A stretch of DNA of 36,503 bases from Lachnospiraceae bacterium (GTDB lineage: Bacteria; Bacillota; Clostridia; Lachnospirales; Lachnospiraceae): contig JAEEUR010000014.1 in the NCBI GenBank assembly GCA_016290595.1, positions 1-36,503 on the forward strand, given 5' to 3'. Numbering within the stretch: position 1 is the stretch's first letter; every line of letters begins with the position of its first letter. The position numbers and the translations under genes are program-made. A model generated the notes under the pieces. It was not told the DNA's origin. It did not search any database and saw only the letters and a list, made by a program, of their open reading frames with translations. Shown piece by piece: positions 34,273 to 36,503 of this stretch.

Positions 34273-34848
34273 ATGGCAAAGAACATTATTCTGGCTTCCA
34301 ATTCCCCGCGCCGGAAGCAGCTCTTGAAAATGGCGGGGATCCGCTTTACGGTCCTGCCCAGCGACGTGCCGGAAATGGTGCCGGAATTCGTCACGGATGA
34401 GAAGCGCGCGCAGTTCCTGGCGGAGCTGAAGGCCTCCTACACGAGCGTCTTCCATCCGAAGGACATCATCATCGGAGCGGACACGACCGTCATCTGCGAA
34501 GGACGGCTCATGGGGAAGCCCGCCACGCGCGAAGAAGCGAAGGAGATGCTGCGCTTTTTATCCGGCAAGGTCCATACGGTCTATACCGGGGTCTGCCTGA
34601 TCTGGAGCGACGAAGAGGACGCGGAGTGCTTCAGCTCCGAGACGAAGGTGGAGTTCTATCCGCTGACCGAGAAGCAGATAGAAGAGTACGTCGCCAGCGG
34701 CGAACCGATGGATAAGGCCGGCGCTTACGGGATCCAGGGCCTGGGCTCAACGCTGGTCAAGCGCATCGAAGGAGATTATTACACCGTGGTCGGGCTTCCG
34801 ATCGCGGAAGTCGTACGGAGACTAAAGAAACACGAGGGAGAGTTATGA
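34273..34848 (+). CDS. maf: Maf family nucleotide pyrophosphatase
   Basis: 'ILASNSPRRKQLLKMAGI', 'IIGADTTVICEGRLMGKP', 'DKAGAYGIQGLG'. Confidence 0.95.
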   Translation: MAKNIILASNSPRRKQLLKMAGIRFTVLPSDVPEMVPEFVTDEKRAQFLAELKASYTSVFHPKDIIIGADTTVICEGRLMGKPATREEAKEMLRFLSGKVHTVYTGVCLIWSDEEDAECFSSETKVEFYPLTEKQIEEYVASGEPMDKAGAYGIQGLGSTLVKRIEGDYYTVVGLPIAEVVRRLKKHEGEL

Positions 34849-36089
34849 ACAAGAAACAGGTACGGCAGATCTTAAAAGACACGGATTTCATCCACACGAG
34901 CGGCAGCCCCGAAGAGCTGAAGGTCGCGGAATACTTAAAAGCCCGCTGTGAGGAGCGGGGCGTAAAAGCCTGGCTGGAGAGCTTCCCGGTCGAGATGGCC
35001 GAGGTCCGGCATGCGAAACTGACGGTCAAAGACGCGGCCGGCCGTGAGCAGGAGATCCCCTGCGAGGGATACCGGCTCTGCGGCAGCGGAAGCATCGAAG
35101 CCCCGTTTATCTACCTTCCCAACACGGATCCCGCCTCCTTAAGCCAGATCCGCGGGAAGATCGTGCTGCTGGACGGCGGCGTGGGCATCTTCACCTATCA
35201 GGACCTTCTTAAGGGCGGGGCCGCCGGCATCATCACCTATGACGGCAACGTGCACTACGCGGACCGGGACATCGACAAGAAGGAACTGCGGCCGTACGTG
35301 GCGCAGGGAAAAAAGACCCTGGCCGTCAACGTCAACGCCAAGGACGCGGTCGCCGTCGTCAAAGCCGGCGCCGTCAGCGCGAAGATCGAGGTGGAGCAGG
35401 AGGAATCGGCCGGCGAGTCCCACAACGTGATCGCCGAGCTGCCCGGGGAAAGCGACGAATGGATCGTCTTAAGCGCGCATCTGGATACGACGCCCTTATC
35501 CCGCGGCTCCTACGACAACATGACCGGCTGCCTGGGCTTACTGTGCGTGCTGGACGCCCTTAAAGGGAAGAAGCACCGCTACGGCCTGCGCTTCGTCTTC
35601 TGCGGCAGCGAGGAGCGGGGGCTCTTAGGCTCCAAGGCTTACGCGGCGGCGCACGAAGCGGAGCTCGAAAAGATCGCGCTCAACATCAATCTGGACATGA
35701 TCGGCACCTATATGGGCAAATTTATCACCTGCGTCAGCGCGGAGGACGCCCTGCTCGGCTTCATCCGCTACTTTGCGTCGATCCGCGGCTGGGGGCTGGA
35801 CGGCAGAGTCGGCGTCTACTCCAGCGATTCCACGCCTTTTGCGGATAAGGGCGTTCCGGCCCTGTCCTTCGCCCGGATCGCGGGCCCCGCGCAGGCGACC
35901 ATCCACAACCGCTACGACACCCCCGCCGTTCTTTCGGACGAGCAGATCTTAAAGGACAGCGCGTTCATCGCCGCCTTCACCGAGACCATGGCGGACGCGG
36001 TCAAGTGCCCGGTGAAGCGGGAGATCCCCGAAAAAGTCAAGGGGGATCTGGACAACTACCTGGGCCGCAAGCGCAAAGAGCAGCCTTAA
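34845..36089 (+). CDS. M28 family aminopeptidase with PA-like insert
   Basis: 'VLSAHLDTTP', 'GSYDNMTGCLGLL', 'FVFCGSEERGLLGSKAY', 'NLDMIGTY'; ATGA overlap with maf. Confidence 0.9.
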   Translation: MNKKQVRQILKDTDFIHTSGSPEELKVAEYLKARCEERGVKAWLESFPVEMAEVRHAKLTVKDAAGREQEIPCEGYRLCGSGSIEAPFIYLPNTDPASLSQIRGKIVLLDGGVGIFTYQDLLKGGAAGIITYDGNVHYADRDIDKKELRPYVAQGKKTLAVNVNAKDAVAVVKAGAVSAKIEVEQEESAGESHNVIAELPGESDEWIVLSAHLDTTPLSRGSYDNMTGCLGLLCVLDALKGKKHRYGLRFVFCGSEERGLLGSKAYAAAHEAELEKIALNINLDMIGTYMGKFITCVSAEDALLGFIRYFASIRGWGLDGRVGVYSSDSTPFADKGVPALSFARIAGPAQATIHNRYDTPAVLSDEQILKDSAFIAAFTETMADAVKCPVKREIPEKVKGDLDNYLGRKRKEQP

Positions 36090-36095
36090 TGCGTT

Positions 36096-36503
36096 ATGAA
36101 CAAGACGGAGATCCTGATCGCCATCCTCGGATGCGGCTTCCTGATCTATCTGATCCGGGAGGCCTTTCAGGTGCGCGCCGACCGCAGGAAACTGACGCAC
36201 GTCATCTACGTGAACGGGACCCGCGGGAAATCCACGGTCACCCGCATGATCGCCGCCGGCATCACGGCAGGCGGCCATAAGGTCATGTGCAAGACCACCG
36301 GGACCCTGCCCATCGCGATCTATCCGGACGGACGTCAGGAAGAAGTGAAGCGGCGCGGTCCGGCCAATATCCGCGAGCAGATCAAGTTCCTGCATATTGC
36401 GGCGAAGGAAGGAGCGGACTATCTGGTCATCGAATGCATGGCGCTTCTGCCGGAATACCAGCGCGTCTCCGGCAAAAACATGCTGCACTGCGACATCGGC
36501 GTC
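36096..36503 (+). CDS. pgsB: Poly-gamma-glutamate synthase PgsB/CapB-like (3' truncated by window)
   Basis: Manual translation 'MNKTEILIAILGCGFLIYLIREAFQVRADRRKLTHVIYVNGTRGKSTVTRMIAAGITAGGHKVMCKTTGTLP...'; ATP-binding NGTRGKST; frame open to window end. Confidence 0.88.
   Translation, partial: MNKTEILIAILGCGFLIYLIREAFQVRADRRKLTHVIYVNGTRGKSTVTRMIAAGITAGGHKVMCKTTGTLPIAIYPDGRQEEVKRRGPANIREQIKFLHIAAKEGADYLVIECMALLPEYQRVSGKNMLHCDIGV

Overview
GC-rich Firmicutes-type (probably Clostridia) chromosomal window, densely coding, with about 24 supportable genes, 5 tRNAs and one complete IS3-family element. Left part: a FAD-oxidoreductase/ferredoxin-reductase pair, an M28-like membrane peptidase, an aquaporin and an orphan PTS IIC. 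The PTS IIC terminator hairpin is split by an IS3-family insertion whose ends and 3-bp target duplication can be read directly. Middle: a polysaccharide deacetylase, an AT-richer segment with an HExxH lipoprotein, a tRNA cluster with tadA embedded, an M16C protease with SLH-like C-terminus, an ABC exporter, DegV, GT2, a His-rich CsoR-like regulator, a divergent tryptophanase-like lyase, MazG-like, PAP2 and GH3 proteins, and a P1B-type metal ATPase with alternating poly-His/poly-Asp/CxC blocks behind a probable ArsR/SmtB-type operator. Right part (27.4 kb to end): a tightly packed co-directional locus with two tandem paralogues that fuse a YidC/Oxa1-like domain to a sulfatase/LtaS-fold domain, then a CDP-glycerol glycerophosphotransferase-like protein, Maf, an M28 peptidase and the start of a pgsB-like gene. 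That locus is the best candidate for an under-described (cell-envelope polymer) system. All assignments come from reading motifs by eye; no database search was run.
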